DNA of 64,000 bases from Cumulibacter sp047975195 (GCA_047975195.1 JBKEDB010000017.1:1-64000), one strand, 5' to 3'; counted from the stretch's first letter, positions 51,793-61,163 are shown. Notes: a model not told the origin generated them from the letters alone. A program made the numbers and translations.

Positions 51793-53295
51793 CTAGGAGT
51801 ACTCCAGCCCGTCGTCCAAATCTGCCACCGGCAAGGTGTGGCGCTCCTGGTGGAACTCCTTCATGTGGATCCACGGTTCACGGTCGCCTTGCCGGAACAT
51901 CTTGTCGCGGGTGCGCATCATGTAGCCCGAGCTGACGTCGTCCTCTTCGATGAACGGGCGTCGTTGCAGGTCTGCATCCTGTGGTCGTAATCGTGGGACG
52001 ACAACCTCCGCGCCCTTGGCGTTCATGTGATCCAGAAGTCGCATGACGTACCCGGATACCATGTCTGCTCGCAGCGTCCAGCTTGCCCGGAAGTATCCGA
52101 AGACGTACGCCATGTTGGGGATATCGCTGATCATGATCCCGCGATGCGTGAGGTGCTTGGTGAAATCGACGGGGTCGCCATCGAGGTCGAACTGGATTTC
52201 GCCGAACAACGACAGGTCGAAGCCAGTAGCGGACACGACGATATCGGCATCGATATGTTCGCCCGAGGAGGTCTGAATGCCGGTCTCGGTGAACGTTTCG
52301 ATCGTGTCGGTGACCACTGATGCTTGGCCATCGCTGATGGCTTTGAACATGTCGCCCTCAGGAACGACGGCGATACGCTGCTGCCACGGGCGGTACGGCG
52401 CATTGAAATGCTTCTCGACATCGAAGCCTTCCGGCAAGAGTGCGCGCATCTCATCCAGGAGGAACTGGCGGAATTCGTCCGGATTGTTCTTGGCAGTCGT
52501 GATGACCTCTTCGCCCTGCGCGAAGTATGCGCGGCGGACGATCTCGTGGGTCCACTCGTCGGGGGTGTCGAGGCTGCGCAGAGTCTCCGCGAGCTCCAGC
52601 GTCCGCGGGCGTGCCAGGAAAAAGGTTGGCGTGCGCTGCAGCATCGTCACATGCGCGGCCGTACCGGCCAGCGCAGGGATCAGGGTGGCGGCGGTCGCGC
52701 CGGATCCGATCACGACCACGTTCTTGCCTGCGTAATCGAGGTCCTCGGGCCATTCCTGAGGGTGCACGATCGGCCCGTTGAACTTTTCCATCCCCGGCCA
52801 CGTCGGCTTGTAGCCCTGTTCGTGCTGGAAATAGCCGCCGCACATCCAAAAGAACGGCGTTGTGTACTGGACCTCGCCATCATCGGTGCTCACCGTGATC
52901 GTCCACTGTTTGTCTTCGGAGGACCAGGATGCGGTGCGTACCTTGTGGCGGTACTTGATGCGTGGCTCGAGATCGTTTTCCTCGATCACCTCGTGCAGGT
53001 AACTGCGGATCTCCTCCGCGGTGGCGATCGAGGGGCCGCGCCAAGGTTTGAAACTGTAGCCGAAGGTGAACAGGTCGCTGTCGGAGCGGATTCCGGGGAA
53101 GCGATGCGTCCACCAGGTGCCCCCCGCGCCGTCCAGCGCGTCAACAATCTCGAACGTCTTGTCCGGGAAGTGCTTCGACACGTGATAGGCGGCGCCGATG
53201 CCAGAGATTCCGGCGCCGACGATCAGAATGTCGACATGACGTGTGGCGCGCGCCTGGTCGTTCGTCGACTGCGGTGCGGTGTCGATCAGAGTCAC
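51793..53295 (-). CDS. EthA-like Baeyer-Villiger monooxygenase
   Basis: A 500-residue flavin monooxygenase that inserts oxygen next to ketones or oxidises sulfur compounds with FAD and NADPH. The FAD Rossmann motif is VGAGISGIGAAYH, the type-I fingerprint FNGPIVHPQEWP is intact, and the NADPH motif is VIGSGATAATL. Overall blocks (PGIRSDSDLFTFGYSF, LPEGFDVEKHFNAPYRPW, GIMISDIPNMAYVFGYFRAS) match EthA. GTG 53295 is preferred because AAAGG lies 7 bases before it; ATG 53310 has no such site. It is probably monocistronic. No EthR-type regulator lies beside it. Confidence 0.88.
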   Translation of the reverse strand: MTLIDTAPQSTNDQARATRHVDILIVGAGISGIGAAYHVSKHFPDKTFEIVDALDGAGGTWWTHRFPGIRSDSDLFTFGYSFKPWRGPSIATAEEIRSYLHEVIEENDLEPRIKYRHKVRTASWSSEDKQWTITVSTDDGEVQYTTPFFWMCGGYFQHEQGYKPTWPGMEKFNGPIVHPQEWPEDLDYAGKNVVVIGSGATAATLIPALAGTAAHVTMLQRTPTFFLARPRTLELAETLRSLDTPDEWTHEIVRRAYFAQGEEVITTAKNNPDEFRQFLLDEMRALLPEGFDVEKHFNAPYRPWQQRIAVVPEGDMFKAISDGQASVVTDTIETFTETGIQTSSGEHIDADIVVSATGFDLSLFGEIQFDLDGDPVDFTKHLTHRGIMISDIPNMAYVFGYFRASWTLRADMVSGYVMRLLDHMNAKGAEVVVPRLRPQDADLQRRPFIEEDDVSSGYMMRTRDKMFRQGDREPWIHMKEFHQERHTLPVADLDDGLEYS

Positions 53296-53495
53296 GATGG
53301 AGCCTTTCATCTGTACGGCTGTGCTTCTTCTCACCAGAGTAGCGCTCAAGGTGAACGATCATTACACGGCTGTCGTGGTGGCGCTTATCGCTATGTGCTG
53401 CTGATCGCCCTGACTGCCGGTCGGGAGGAACCGCGAGCGGAACCGGTGCCGTCGGTATCGTGGGTACGACGTTGTTTTCCTGCGAGGAGTGCGCC

Positions 53496-54254
53496 ATGAA
53501 GTCAGCCGTTCGATCCCTGTTGATCCTGGCAGGTGTGCTGGTACTGAGTGGCTGCTTCCTGATCGACATGAAAATGACAGTCAGCTCCGATGACACTGTT
53601 TCCGGCACGATGGTGATTGCGGTAGAGGAAAGCGCCGCGACCGCACTGGAGGAAATGGGCGAAGGCGACGACCTCCTCAACGGAACGGAAGATATGCCGG
53701 CCGGTGCTACCGTCGAGCCGTACGAGCAAGACGGGTACGTCGGACGCCAGATTAGTTTCGACGACGTGCCGATCGACGAGTTCAACGACATGTTCCAGCA
53801 GGACGGCGGCACTTTCACGCTCGCCCGTGACGGTGATTCGTTCGTATTCGAGGGCACCTTCGATACGGGTTCTGGATCGGGAGGCACCGATAGCTCGGAC
53901 CCGGCGATGCCCGATATGGACGCAATGATGGAGCAGATACTCTCCTCGGCGTCGATGGCGATGAGCATGACATTCCCCGGAGAGGTCACCAACACCAACG
54001 GTGAAGTCGACGGAACTACCGTGACCTGGGACCTCGCGGACCTGCAGGACGGCGGTGAAGTGCACGCGACGGCACTGGCCGCGGATGGTGCTGGCGATAT
54101 CGATTCGGTTGACGCGGCAGAGGCCGCCGGTGCGGGCGACGATTCTGGTTTCCCGGTGCTGCCGGTCGTCGTCGGTGTCGTCGCGGCGATCGTCATCATC
54201 GGCGGCATCGTCATTTTGTTGCGGATGAACAAGAAGGGCACGCCCACGATGTAA
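53496..54254 (+). CDS. LppM-family lipoprotein
   Basis: A 252-residue envelope protein. The signal is followed by the lipobox LSGC with Cys20, then a beta-rich domain (LIDMKMTVSSDDTVSGTMVI to about 190) typical of LppM, an acidic low-complexity linker (about 190-215) and a C-terminal membrane helix, PVVVGVVAAIVIIGGIVILL, ending MNKKGTPTM. It may thus be anchored twice. ATG 53496 follows GAGGAG. In mycobacteria LppM affects phagosome biology and envelope; that role is not transferable here. A 16-bp hairpin follows. Confidence 0.8.
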   Translation: MKSAVRSLLILAGVLVLSGCFLIDMKMTVSSDDTVSGTMVIAVEESAATALEEMGEGDDLLNGTEDMPAGATVEPYEQDGYVGRQISFDDVPIDEFNDMFQQDGGTFTLARDGDSFVFEGTFDTGSGSGGTDSSDPAMPDMDAMMEQILSSASMAMSMTFPGEVTNTNGEVDGTTVTWDLADLQDGGEVHATALAADGAGDIDSVDAAEAAGAGDDSGFPVLPVVVGVVAAIVIIGGIVILLRMNKKGTPTM

Positions 54255-54289
54255 GGGCGACGGGCTAGCCGGTCACCGCTGCTCGCGCA

Positions 54290-54333
54290 ACAACTCGGCC
54301 GCATCCGTGCGACAACTGATGCGGCCGAGTTGT
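54290..54333 (+). terminator. Perfect 16-bp stem terminator
   Basis: ACAACTCGGCCGCATC (54290-54305) pairs perfectly with GATGCGGCCGAGTTGT (54318-54333) around a 12-base loop. It follows the LppM-like gene and precedes the synthetase start. There is no T-run, as often in actinobacteria. Confidence 0.8.
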
Positions 54334-54379
54334 GATTGAAGTAACTTGGCTGCAATTTACGAGCACAGGGAGCCGAGCC

Positions 54380-56155
54380 ATGCCCGACACCGTCCTTGAC
54401 CTCTTCCACACCACAGCCGAGCAGCGCGCAGACCAGATCGCATTCCATTCGTTGGAGCGCGACGGCGTGCCGGCCGTCAGTTACACCTGGGGCACACTGC
54501 GCACCGAGGTTGACGCACTCGCGGCAGGGTTGCACGAACTCGGCGTCGGCGCCGGCGATGTCGTCGCGCTGATGTTGACGAATCGCCCCGAGTTTCACCT
54601 CTGCGATCTCGCCGGTATGAGCCTGGGAGCGGCCACAACCTCGATTTACGTGACGCTGGCTCCGGAACAGATTGCGTATGTCCTCAATGACGCCCAAGCG
54701 AAGGTGGTCGTCACCGAATCCGCATTCCTTCCGTTGATGGAACGGGTGCGTGCCGAGGCGCCATCGATCACCCAGGTCATCGTGGTCGATGCTCCGGCTA
54801 CCGAGAACACCCTCGCGCTGGCCGATGTACTACAGTCCGGGCGCGCCAGTGGCATTGACGTCGACGCGTTATCTGCTGCCATAGATCTGGACACCGTTAT
54901 TACGTTGATCTACACCTCCGGCACCACCGGCGATCCGAAAGGCGTACAACTCACCCACGGCAATGTGGTCGGCGCCTTTCGCGCCACCGAAGGTCGCGCG
55001 ATCTTCCCCGAGCCGTCGCGGGTGATCAGTTGGCTGCCGGCGGCGCACATCGCCGAACGAATGGCTCACCATTACTTGCCGCTGAAGTTCGGCACCGAAG
55101 TCACCACCTGCCCGGACCCCCGGCTGGTGGCTGAGTACCTGCCGCAGGTCCGACCCACCTGGTTTTTCGCCGTACCACGTGTGTGGGAGAAGATGAAATC
55201 CGCGCTCGAGGCCGGGCTTGCAGCGATCCCGGGCGAGCCCGGCGAACAGGCGCGTGCCGCGGTGCAGGCGGCAATCAGGAAGGTCCAGCTCGAGCAAGCG
55301 AAGCAGCCGGTACCGCCGGAACTGGCCACGGCCGTCGAGCGTGCCGATGCGGCAGTGTCTGCCGGACTCAGAGCGCGCCTCGGTCTGGATGCTGTCGAGG
55401 TCGCGAACGTCGGCGCCTCACCGGTGCCGCCCGAGGTCATCGAGTTCTTCCTAGCGATCGGCGTACCACTGGGAGAGATCTGGGGGATGAGCGAGACGGC
55501 CGGTGTCGGGGCCTCCAATCCGCCCGACGACATCCGCATCGGAACCGTCGGTACGGCTCCGGCCGGTGTCGAGTTGAAACTTGGCGAAGACGGGGAACTG
55601 CTGGTGCGAGGCGACGCCATCATGCGCGAATACCGCAACCGGCCAGAGCAGACGCGCAACACCGTCGTCGACGGGTGGTTGCACACCGGCGACATTGCCA
55701 CGATTGATGAGGACGGCTACGTCACGATCATCGATCGCAAGAAGGAACTCATCATTAATTCGATGGGCAAGAACATGTCGCCCGCGCTCATCGAGTCGCG
55801 GTTGAAGAGCGCATCGCCGCTGATCGGGCAGGCCGTGGCGATCGGGGACAACCGCCCGTACAACACCGCGCTCATCGTGCTGGACCCTGAATCATTGCCG
55901 GTCTGGGCGGCATCGCAGGGCATCGAGGCGGCGTCGGCGGAGGAATTGGCGCACGACGAGCGGCTGCTGTCGGCGATCGAGGACGCCGTGCAGCGTGCGA
56001 ACCATCGACTCGCGCGTGTCGAGCAGATCAAGAAATACACGGTGCTGCCGCACGAGTGGCTACCGTCCGGGGATGAACTCACGCCAACGATGAAACTGCG
56101 TCGGCGTCCGATCTCCCAGAAGTACGCCGAGCAGATTGACGCGATGTACGCCTGA
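54380..56155 (+). CDS. Long-chain acyl-CoA synthetase, FadD11/FadD15-like
   Basis: A 591-residue ATP-dependent ligase of the long-chain FadD15 type: TLIYTSGTTGDPKGVQLTH, WLPAAHIAERM, FAVPRVWEKM, LGEIWGMSETAGVG, DGWLHTGDIATIDEDGYVTI, DRKKELIINSMGKNMSP and the C-terminal LTPTMKLRRRPI, where the catalytic Lys lies. ATG 54380 is chosen by the family N-terminus (DTVLDLFHTTAEQRAD). It follows the terminator, so it has its own promoter. It likely supplies acyl-CoAs for lipid metabolism and is unrelated in branch to the central cluster ligases. Confidence 0.9.
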   Translation: MPDTVLDLFHTTAEQRADQIAFHSLERDGVPAVSYTWGTLRTEVDALAAGLHELGVGAGDVVALMLTNRPEFHLCDLAGMSLGAATTSIYVTLAPEQIAYVLNDAQAKVVVTESAFLPLMERVRAEAPSITQVIVVDAPATENTLALADVLQSGRASGIDVDALSAAIDLDTVITLIYTSGTTGDPKGVQLTHGNVVGAFRATEGRAIFPEPSRVISWLPAAHIAERMAHHYLPLKFGTEVTTCPDPRLVAEYLPQVRPTWFFAVPRVWEKMKSALEAGLAAIPGEPGEQARAAVQAAIRKVQLEQAKQPVPPELATAVERADAAVSAGLRARLGLDAVEVANVGASPVPPEVIEFFLAIGVPLGEIWGMSETAGVGASNPPDDIRIGTVGTAPAGVELKLGEDGELLVRGDAIMREYRNRPEQTRNTVVDGWLHTGDIATIDEDGYVTIIDRKKELIINSMGKNMSPALIESRLKSASPLIGQAVAIGDNRPYNTALIVLDPESLPVWAASQGIEAASAEELAHDERLLSAIEDAVQRANHRLARVEQIKKYTVLPHEWLPSGDELTPTMKLRRRPISQKYAEQIDAMYA

Positions 56156-56164
56156 GCCTGTCGG

Positions 56165-56512
56165 TTACCGCGCCAGGAACGCAGCGATGCGGTCGGTCGG
56201 CCGGCCAATGATCGCCGCATCGCCGCGGATCAGCACCGGTCGTTCCATCAGTCGAGGATGCTCGGCCAGCAGTGCGGCAACCTGCTCGGCCGAGCGGACG
56301 TCCTCGTCGCGTAGGCCCAACTCGGTGAACAACCGGTCGCGGCGCACTAGCGCCGCGGGATCGTCAGTGAGCTTGCTCAGTAGGTCCAGCAGTTGGGCCT
56401 CATCCAGTGGCTCCTTGAGGTACTGGACGACCCGCGCATCGTCGCCGACAGCGTCGAGTGCGGCGCGGGACTTCGAACACCGTGGATTGTGCAGAATTGT
56501 CAACTCGGCCAT
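56165..56512 (-). CDS. ArsC-family (YfgD-like) protein
   Basis: A 115-residue thioredoxin-fold protein. The active-site region is LHNPRCSKSRAAL with Cys12, the expected position of the arsenate-reductase thiol, and the C-terminal RPVLIRGDAAIIGRP holds the Arg-Pro loop. The SKSR pattern is closer to YfgD-like ArsC proteins than to classical ArsC (CGTSR). Glutaredoxin-coupled arsenate reduction is possible, but no ars genes are near. It is convergent with the FadD15-like gene. Confidence 0.82.
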   Translation of the reverse strand: MAELTILHNPRCSKSRAALDAVGDDARVVQYLKEPLDEAQLLDLLSKLTDDPAALVRRDRLFTELGLRDEDVRSAEQVAALLAEHPRLMERPVLIRGDAAIIGRPTDRIAAFLAR

Positions 56513-56566
56513 GACGCCAGATTACGCTGCGGCGGCTCCGTGGCGATAATAAATGAATATGGGTAT

Positions 56567-57835
56567 CTATCGATCTTGATCGAACCACAGAAGCGCGGGC
56601 TGTTCGAGTAGTTCGATGATGCGAGCGATGAACCCGGCGGCATCCGCGCCATCGACCACGCGGTGATCGAATGAGGAGGAGAGGTTCATGACTCGGCGAG
56701 TGCGCACCTGACCCTGGTGCAGCGTGAGTTGTTCGCGAATGCGGTTCACGCCGATGATCGCGACCTCCGGCGCATTGATGATCGGAGTACTCACCAGGCC
56801 GCCGCGCGCGCCAAGACTGGTGATGGTGATCGTGGACCCGGTAAGTTCCGCGAGCGCAATTCGGGCCTCGACAGCCGCCTCGGCAAGATCGCGTACCGCG
56901 GCGGCGTTCGTAGGAATATCAGCGGTATCGGCGTTGCGAACGACCGGAACCAGCAGCCCGTTCGGGGTCTGCGTCGCGATGCCGAGGTGCACAGCGTCGT
57001 GCACCTCGAGCGTTTCGGTGTCATTGTCGTACCGGGCGTTGAGCCGTGGGAAATCCCGTAGTGCGAGGCATACCGCGCGCATGAGGAACGGCAACGGCGT
57101 AAGCCGGGTAGCGCCGGTCGAGTTCAGTCGAGCGCGGAGGTCTTCGACAGCCCCAACGTCGACCTCCTCGACATAACTGAAATGTGGGATCCGGTGCGCT
57201 TCTTGCATTCGCCGGGCGATGTGTCTGCGTAAACCAGTCAGTGGGACTTGAGTAACCGCGCGTGCGCCGGTCGGCGTGGATGGCCGCGCGCGCAGCCGAG
57301 CGTCCAGATCGGCGTGCACTACCCGTCCGTCCGGGCCCGTGCCGGACAGGTCTCCTAGATCGAGACCGAGGTTGGCTGCGCGCCGGCGTACTGCGGGGGC
57401 GGCGCGCGGACGCGGTGCGTCGGCGTGCGCTGTGTCCGTAGGGGTCGCAGGGGGTGGGGCCGGCGACGCGAGTTCCGCAGGTGGTTCAGCGCTGCCCGAT
57501 GCTGGGTCGGCGGCCGCGGTCGGTGTCGCATCGGGCGCGGGCAGTACGGCATCCGGCGCCGGCGCGGAATCCGGCGTCGACGCGGCCGCGGTATCGGACA
57601 CCTCGATCCACAGCAGAGTTCCGCCTACCGACACGAAATCGCCGACCTCGGCGGCCAGGCGAGTGACGATCCCGCTCGCCGGCGCGGGCAGTTCCACGGT
57701 CGCCTTGTCGGTCAACACGTCGACCATCGGCTGATCGAGTTCAATCGTGTCCCCGGCGGCGATATGCCATTCGACCACTTCCGCTTGTGCGACACCTTCG
57801 CCGACGTCGGGGAGTTTGATCTGCGATTCGGTCAT
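56567..57835 (-). CDS. bkdC: Branched-chain 2-oxoacid dehydrogenase E2 (lipoyl acyltransferase)
   Basis: A 422-residue E2 subunit that carries acyl groups from E1 to CoA. It has an N-terminal lipoyl domain (lipoyl Lys44 in LTDKATVE), a Pro/Ala-rich linker (about 85-135), a peripheral subunit-binding domain (AVRRRAANLGLDLGDLSGTG, about 140-175) and the catalytic domain ending in SSFDHRVVDGADAAGF with the active-site His. It starts one base after the E1 beta stop. The dihydrolipoamide dehydrogenase E3 is not in this operon and is presumably shared from elsewhere. Confidence 0.9.
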   Translation of the reverse strand: MTESQIKLPDVGEGVAQAEVVEWHIAAGDTIELDQPMVDVLTDKATVELPAPASGIVTRLAAEVGDFVSVGGTLLWIEVSDTAAASTPDSAPAPDAVLPAPDATPTAAADPASGSAEPPAELASPAPPPATPTDTAHADAPRPRAAPAVRRRAANLGLDLGDLSGTGPDGRVVHADLDARLRARPSTPTGARAVTQVPLTGLRRHIARRMQEAHRIPHFSYVEEVDVGAVEDLRARLNSTGATRLTPLPFLMRAVCLALRDFPRLNARYDNDTETLEVHDAVHLGIATQTPNGLLVPVVRNADTADIPTNAAAVRDLAEAAVEARIALAELTGSTITITSLGARGGLVSTPIINAPEVAIIGVNRIREQLTLHQGQVRTRRVMNLSSSFDHRVVDGADAAGFIARIIELLEQPALLWFDQDR

Positions 57836-58849
57836 CTACACCTCCAGGACGCGGGCGAAGGCAGCGGCGAGTCGTTTGGGGCCCGGGAAGTAGTCCCACT
57901 CTTGCGCGTGCGGGTACGGCGTGTCCCATCCCGTCACCCGTTCAATCGGCGCCTCGAGGTCGTAGAAGCAGGCCTCCTGGACCTGTGCCGACAGTTCCGC
58001 GCCGTAACCGCTGGTACGCGTGGCCTCATGAATAATCACGCAGCGTCCGGTTTTCCGGACGGATGACACAATGGTGTCGATGTCGAGCGGCAACAGTGTG
58101 CGTAGGTCGATGATTTCGGCGTCAACACCGCTTTCGGCGGCTGCTGCTTCGGCCACGTACACCATCGTGCCGTACGCGAGCACTGTGACATCGGAACCGG
58201 CGCGTCGTACGGCGGCCTCGCCGAGTGGCACCGAGTAGTACCCATCAGGAACCTCGCCGAGCGGATGCTCGGCCCACGGCACGATGGGACGTTCGTGATG
58301 ACCGTCGAAGGGCCCGTTGTAGATCCGTTTGGGTTCCAGGAAGATCACCGGATCGTTGTCCTCGATCGCCGAAATCAGTAAGCCCTTGGCGTCGTAGGGG
58401 TTGGAGGGGACGATGGTGGTCAGACCGCACACGTGCGTGAAAATGCCCTCCGGGCTCTGGCTGTGCGTCTGGCCGCCATGTATCCCGCCGCCGCATGGCA
58501 TCCGCACCACCAACGGCGCCGTGAACTGTGCGCTGGAACGGTACCGTAAGCGCGCGGCCTCGGAAATGATCTGGTCCAGTCCGGGATACACGTAGTCAGC
58601 GAACTGAATCTCCGCGACCGGGCGCAGTCCGTAGGCACCCATGCCGACAGCGATCCCGATGATGCCGCCTTCTGCGATCGGGGTATCGAACACTCGATTC
58701 GTACCATACTTTCGTTGTAGGCCATCGGTACAGCGGAACACGCCGCCGAAGTAGCCGACATCCTCTCCGAACACGACGACGCGGTCGTCCCGTTCGAGCA
58801 TCACGTCCATCGCCGAACGCAGCGCGGCGCTCATCGTCATCGCGCTCAT
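57836..58849 (-). CDS. bkdB: Branched-chain 2-oxoacid dehydrogenase E1 beta subunit
   Basis: A 337-residue transketolase-type E1 beta subunit. The N-terminus MSAALRSAMDVMLERDDRV leads to VVFGEDVGYFGGVFRCTDGL (thiamine-diphosphate region), then PIAEGGIIGIAVGMGAYGLR, EIQFADYVYPGLDQI and YGAELSAQVQEACFYDLEAP. ATG 58849 overlaps the E1 alpha stop as ATGA. Together with E1 alpha it decarboxylates 2-oxoacids from Val, Leu and Ile and passes the acyl group to E2. Confidence 0.9.
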   Translation of the reverse strand: MSAMTMSAALRSAMDVMLERDDRVVVFGEDVGYFGGVFRCTDGLQRKYGTNRVFDTPIAEGGIIGIAVGMGAYGLRPVAEIQFADYVYPGLDQIISEAARLRYRSSAQFTAPLVVRMPCGGGIHGGQTHSQSPEGIFTHVCGLTTIVPSNPYDAKGLLISAIEDNDPVIFLEPKRIYNGPFDGHHERPIVPWAEHPLGEVPDGYYSVPLGEAAVRRAGSDVTVLAYGTMVYVAEAAAAESGVDAEIIDLRTLLPLDIDTIVSSVRKTGRCVIIHEATRTSGYGAELSAQVQEACFYDLEAPIERVTGWDTPYPHAQEWDYFPGPKRLAAAFARVLEV

Positions 58850-60102
58850 CGCAACTTCTCCATCCACCCGCGCTGTCGCTGAAGATGCGGAGGTAACTCC
58901 TCGAAAACATCATCGAAGATCGATCGCGGGTCGCCCGACTGCGCGTCGAGCAGCGTGCCGTACTGTTCGGCCTCTTGCTGGGCCGCGCGAACCTCGGCGG
59001 TGCAGTCGGCAAGCAGTTGGTCCTGCTGCGCTGCGGACCATTCACCGGCAGCGGTGAGGTGAGCGGCCAGACGTTCGATCGGATCGCCCAAGGGCCACGA
59101 CACCGGCTCCGATTCCGGTCGGTAACGGGACGGATCGTCGGAGGTGGAATGCGCGCCCACTCGATACGTCACCCACTCGATCATTGTCGGTCCGCCGTTG
59201 GCGCGCGCACGTTCGGCTGCCCAGCGAGTAGCCGCCAGGACGGCCAGGTAGTCGTTGGCATCAACGCGCAGCGCCGCGATCCCGTAACCGAGCGCGCGCT
59301 CGGCGAAGGTGGAATGTCCACCTGAGGCAACTGACTGAAACGTCGATATCGCCCATTGGTTGTTGACGACGTTCAGGATGACCGGAGCGCGGTAGGTCGC
59401 GGCAAATGTCATCGCGTGATGGAAGTCAGCCTCTGCGGTAGCCCCTTCGCCGACAACTCCGGACGCGATCCGGTGATCGCCGCGGATGCTGGAGGCCATC
59501 GCCCAACCCACGGCCTGCACGAATTGCGTAGCCAGGTTGCCTGAGATGGTGAAGAAGTCCACTTCGTCGGCCGAGTACATGATCGGCATTTGCCGACCGT
59601 GCAGCGGGTCGCGGTCGTTGGAGTAGACCTGGCACATCATGGTGACCAGCGGCCAGTCCCGCGCAATCAGCCAGCCCTGTTGGCGGTACGTCGGGAAGAA
59701 CATATCGCCGCGCCGCAGCGCGAATGCATGCCCGACGGCGAACGCCTCTTCTCCGGTGCATTGCATGTAGAACGATGCTTTTCCCTGCCGGTGCGCGGTG
59801 AGCATTCGGGCGTCGTACGCGCGAGTGCGGACCATCGCGCGCAAGCCGGCGCGTAGTTCGTCGGCGTCCGCTTGTGGGTCCCAGTCGCCGACGGCGTTGC
59901 CGTCGTTGCCGAGGACCCGGATCAGCGATCGTGATAGATCAGTGATGGCGGTGGGATCGGTCAGTGGATCGGGCCGCCGTACAGCGCCGGCATCATCGAC
60001 CTCGACATAGGAGAAGTCCGGCTGCTCGCCCGGGCGGGCCGGCGGTTGCGGCACATGAAAGTGCAGCGGCGCTTGCGATGATGATCGGCAAGTGTTCACC
60101 AC
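58846..60102 (-). CDS. bkdA: Branched-chain 2-oxoacid dehydrogenase E1 alpha subunit
   Basis: A 418-residue E1 alpha subunit. It contains RQGKASFYMQCTGEEAFAVG, the thiamine-diphosphate motif GEGATAEADFHHAMTFAATY with NNQWAIST, and the phosphorylation-loop equivalent YRVGAHSTSDDPSRYRP of BCKDH, which separates it from pyruvate dehydrogenase. The start at GTG 60102 is uncertain; GTG 60054 would shorten it by 16 residues. It heads the operon E1 alpha, E1 beta, E2. Confidence 0.9.
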   Translation of the reverse strand: MVNTCRSSSQAPLHFHVPQPPARPGEQPDFSYVEVDDAGAVRRPDPLTDPTAITDLSRSLIRVLGNDGNAVGDWDPQADADELRAGLRAMVRTRAYDARMLTAHRQGKASFYMQCTGEEAFAVGHAFALRRGDMFFPTYRQQGWLIARDWPLVTMMCQVYSNDRDPLHGRQMPIMYSADEVDFFTISGNLATQFVQAVGWAMASSIRGDHRIASGVVGEGATAEADFHHAMTFAATYRAPVILNVVNNQWAISTFQSVASGGHSTFAERALGYGIAALRVDANDYLAVLAATRWAAERARANGGPTMIEWVTYRVGAHSTSDDPSRYRPESEPVSWPLGDPIERLAAHLTAAGEWSAAQQDQLLADCTAEVRAAQQEAEQYGTLLDAQSGDPRSIFDDVFEELPPHLQRQRGWMEKLR

Positions 60103-60138
60103 TCCAGTGGACCACCAACGCGGGCGTTCGGCTAGTAG

Positions 60139-60741
60139 CTAGGCCGGCCACACGCCGGAGGATCCGCGCCGATGCGATCCAAGAAGGTGCGTGTCGACGA
60201 TGCCGATGGCTTCCATCAGCGCGAACATCGTCGTCCCTCCGACGAAAGTGAACCCCTGTTTGCGGAGAGCTGCGGCGAGCGCTTCGGACTCCGGTGAACG
60301 GGTGGGGATGTCCTGCAGCGTCTTCGGGCGCGGCGTATCGCTCGGCTGGAACGACCACACGAATTCAGCTAGCCCACCGCTATCGCGGAGCCGGATTGTT
60401 GCCTGAGCGTTCTTGATGGCAGCACGGATCTTGGCGCTGTTGCGCACGACCGCCGCATCAGCCATCAGCCGGGAGACATCGGATTCGTCGAATCTAGCTA
60501 CCTTCTCGGGGTCGAACTGCGCGAACGCATCGCGGAAGGCGGGACGCTTACGCAGGATGGTCGCCCAGGACAGTCCGGACTGGAACGCTTCCAAACTCAG
60601 TCGTTCGAATACGCCCTGCTCGTCGCGAACCGGCATGCCCCATTCGGTGTCGTAGTAATTGCGAAGCAGCTCGTCGCTGGCTGCCCACGGCGGACGCGCG
60701 AGTCCGTCGACGCCGACGATCAAGGCTGCCGGATCGCTCAC
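60139..60741 (-). CDS. tag: DNA-3-methyladenine glycosylase I-like protein without zinc site
   Basis: A 200-residue HhH-GPD-type glycosylase of the Tag family: RNYYDTEWGMPVRDEQGVFE, LEAFQSGLSWATILRKRPAF, DAAVVRNSAKIRAAIKNAQA and FTFVGGTTMFALMEAIGIVD, ending THLLGSHRRG. Tag from E. coli binds zinc with an N-terminal Cys, a His in YHDxEWG and a C-terminal His and Cys. Here the first positions read ARPPW and YYD, and the C-terminal Cys is Ser, so three of four ligands are missing. It probably still removes alkylated adenine, but zinc-free. Its GTG start overlaps the HIT gene by 4 bp. Confidence 0.82.
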   Translation of the reverse strand: MSDPAALIVGVDGLARPPWAASDELLRNYYDTEWGMPVRDEQGVFERLSLEAFQSGLSWATILRKRPAFRDAFAQFDPEKVARFDESDVSRLMADAAVVRNSAKIRAAIKNAQATIRLRDSGGLAEFVWSFQPSDTPRPKTLQDIPTRSPESEALAAALRKQGFTFVGGTTMFALMEAIGIVDTHLLGSHRRGSSGVWPA

Positions 60742-61163
60742 GCGACCTCCCGAAGTCCTGAGCGCACCATGCGTGCGTATTCGGCCATCTGGGCCGCGTC
60801 CCGGTACGGCTGACGGGGCCAGAAGAACCCACGTAACCCATCGCCCTTGGTACGGGGAACTACGTGCACGTGCAGGTGCGCGACACTCTGGCTGACGATG
60901 TTATTCATCGCCACGAACGTACCCTGTGCGCCGAGCGCGACCGGCATGGTGCGGCTGACGCGCTGCGCTGCCTCAAGCACTGGCGGCATCACATCGGGCG
61001 GAAGGTCTGCGAACGTCGCGTGATGCGCGCGCGGTACGACCAGAGTGTGACCGTGAAAGACCGGTCGACGGTCCAGAAAAGCGATCACGGCAGGTTCATC
61101 CAGCACGATCTCAGCCCGTTCGGCACCGGCGATGATGGCGCAGAATGCGCAGTCTCGGGACAT
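60738..61163 (-). CDS. HIT-family hydrolase/transferase
   Basis: A 141-residue HIT protein with a zinc-like N-terminal CAFCAI, a nucleotide-binding core PVFHGHTLVVPRAHHATF and the histidine triad VAHLHVHVVPR. Members hydrolyse dinucleotides or nucleotide phosphoramidates. It is first of a two-gene operon with the Tag-like glycosylase. ATG 61163 begins the natural N-terminus. Confidence 0.88.
   Translation of the reverse strand: MSRDCAFCAIIAGAERAEIVLDEPAVIAFLDRRPVFHGHTLVVPRAHHATFADLPPDVMPPVLEAAQRVSRTMPVALGAQGTFVAMNNIVSQSVAHLHVHVVPRTKGDGLRGFFWPRQPYRDAAQMAEYARMVRSGLREVA

Noticed and set aside
52324..53499. 391-residue plus-strand open frame
   Set aside because: Antisense shadow of the EthA-like monooxygenase, which has intact fingerprints on the other strand.
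53141..54697. 518-residue minus-strand open frame
   Set aside because: It lies antisense to the EthA-like and LppM-like genes, its translation is Ser/Pro-rich with no motif, and it crosses a hairpin terminator.
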